Shown here piece after piece: positions 6,481 to 7,011 of a DNA stretch of 7,011 nucleotides (within the stretch, counting starts at the first letter, position 1; every line of letters starts with the position of its first letter). The DNA comes from JAWPNA01 sp045402695. Lineage in GTDB: Bacteria > Acidobacteriota > Polarisedimenticolia > JACPZX01 > DASXTC01. The stretch lies in contig JAWPNA010000407.1 in NCBI GenBank assembly GCA_045402695.1, forward strand, positions 1-7,011, written 5' to 3'. A program made the translations under genes and the position numbers. The notes below the pieces were generated by a model, which was not told where the DNA came from, ran no database searches, and saw only the letters and a list, made by a program, of their open reading frames with translations.

Positions 6481-7011
6481 ATGCCTTCCTACACCGGGCT
6501 CGATTTCTACAACGTCGATGAGCTCCTGTCCGAAGAGGAGCGGATGATCCGTGACACCGTGCGCGACTTCGTCGGGGCCGAGGTGATCCCGATCATCGAG
6601 AAGCACAACCGCGCGGCCACCTTTCCGATGGAGCTGGTGCCCAAGATGGCGGAGCTCGGGTTGCTGGGAGCAAACATCCAGGGGTACGGCTGTGCCGGGC
6701 TTTCGAGCACCTCCTACGGCCTGATCATGCAGGAGCTCGAGCGCGGCGATTCCGGCCTGCGCTCGTTCGTCTCGGTGCAGGGCGCGCTGTGCATGTACCC
6801 CATCCTCACCTTCGGATCGGAGGCGCAGCGGCAGAAGTACCTGCCTCGCATGGCCACGGGCGAGATCATCGGCTGCTTCGGTCTGACCGAGCCGGACCAC
6901 GGGTCGGACCCTGGAGGCATGGAGACCCGCGCGCGGCGAGACGGAAAGGGGTACATCCTCAACGGCAGCAAGGCATGGATCACCAACGGCACCATCGCCG
7001 ACGTGGCCATC
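6481..7011 (+). CDS. Acyl-CoA dehydrogenase, glutaryl-CoA dehydrogenase-like (C-terminus beyond window)
   Basis: FAD-dependent acyl-CoA dehydrogenase; the first 177 residues are seen. Glutaryl-CoA dehydrogenase oxidises and decarboxylates glutaryl-CoA to crotonyl-CoA, passing electrons to electron-transfer flavoprotein. The N-terminal helical domain covers about 14-130, with GYGCAGLSS (68-76) and the ELERGDSGLRSFVSVQ run (85-100). R94-S95 sits where glutaryl-CoA dehydrogenases hold the substrate's terminal carboxylate; most other acyl-CoA dehydrogenases lack this Arg. The beta domain starts with the flavin-contacting CFGLTEPDHGSDPGGMETR (132-150) and KAWITNG (164-170). The catalytic Glu lies in the missing C-terminal half, so it cannot be checked. 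The start is ATG 6481 with AGGGG upstream. It lies 89 bases after the thiolase on the same strand, and together they fit degradation of lysine, tryptophan or aromatic compounds through glutaryl-CoA, or a related short acyl-CoA. A different acyl-CoA substrate remains possible. Confidence 0.9.
   Translation, partial: MPSYTGLDFYNVDELLSEEERMIRDTVRDFVGAEVIPIIEKHNRAATFPMELVPKMAELGLLGANIQGYGCAGLSSTSYGLIMQELERGDSGLRSFVSVQGALCMYPILTFGSEAQRQKYLPRMATGEIIGCFGLTEPDHGSDPGGMETRARRDGKGYILNGSKAWITNGTIADVAI

Noticed and set aside
6043..6900. Long minus-strand open frame (285 codons) opposite the thiolase end and acyl-CoA dehydrogenase start
   Set aside because: It is antisense to two clearly recognised genes and its translation carries no family motif.

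Overview
This window is a stretch of high-GC bacterial chromosome (roughly two-thirds G+C by eye) with six protein genes and very little non-coding DNA. Nothing in it looks mobile: I see no transposase, integrase, tRNA, rRNA or CRISPR repeats. Both end genes are cut by the window edges. The protein mix (MgtE-type Mg transporter, SAM hydrolase, TPR-bearing penicillin-binding protein, thiolase, glutaryl-CoA-dehydrogenase-like flavoprotein) suggests a Gram-negative-type, heterotrophic, probably uncultured lineage such as Acidobacteriota or another high-GC deep-branching phylum. That placement is inference; no single gene proves it.

Layout. On the minus strand, from 1201 down past base 1, lies a secreted protein built like a family-39-type glycoside hydrolase barrel but apparently lacking its catalytic acids. 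A 132-base divergent intergenic region (1202-1333) separates it from a plus-strand run of five genes: mgtE (1334-2683), a SAM hydroxide adenosyltransferase (2713-3531), a membrane-anchored TPR-like plus transpeptidase protein (3528-5159), a thiolase (5177-6391) and the start of a glutaryl-CoA-dehydrogenase-like acyl-CoA dehydrogenase (6481 to the edge). The gaps are 29 bases, a 4-base GTGA overlap, 17 bases and 89 bases. The first four genes are therefore probably co-transcribed, and the fifth may have its own promoter.

How the genes work together. The thiolase and acyl-CoA dehydrogenase fit one pathway, glutaryl-CoA or short-chain acyl-CoA degradation to acetyl-CoA. MgtE (Mg2+ uptake), SAM hydrolysis and a peptidoglycan transpeptidase have no textbook link, but the stop/start overlap shows that the SAM hydrolase and the transpeptidase are translated together. 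The most unusual items are the catalytically degenerate hydrolase-like secreted protein and the transpeptidase whose N-terminal half is TPR-like helical repeats instead of the usual class B PBP pedestal domain. I found no convincing wholly new multi-gene system; most of the window is ordinary metabolism and envelope housekeeping.
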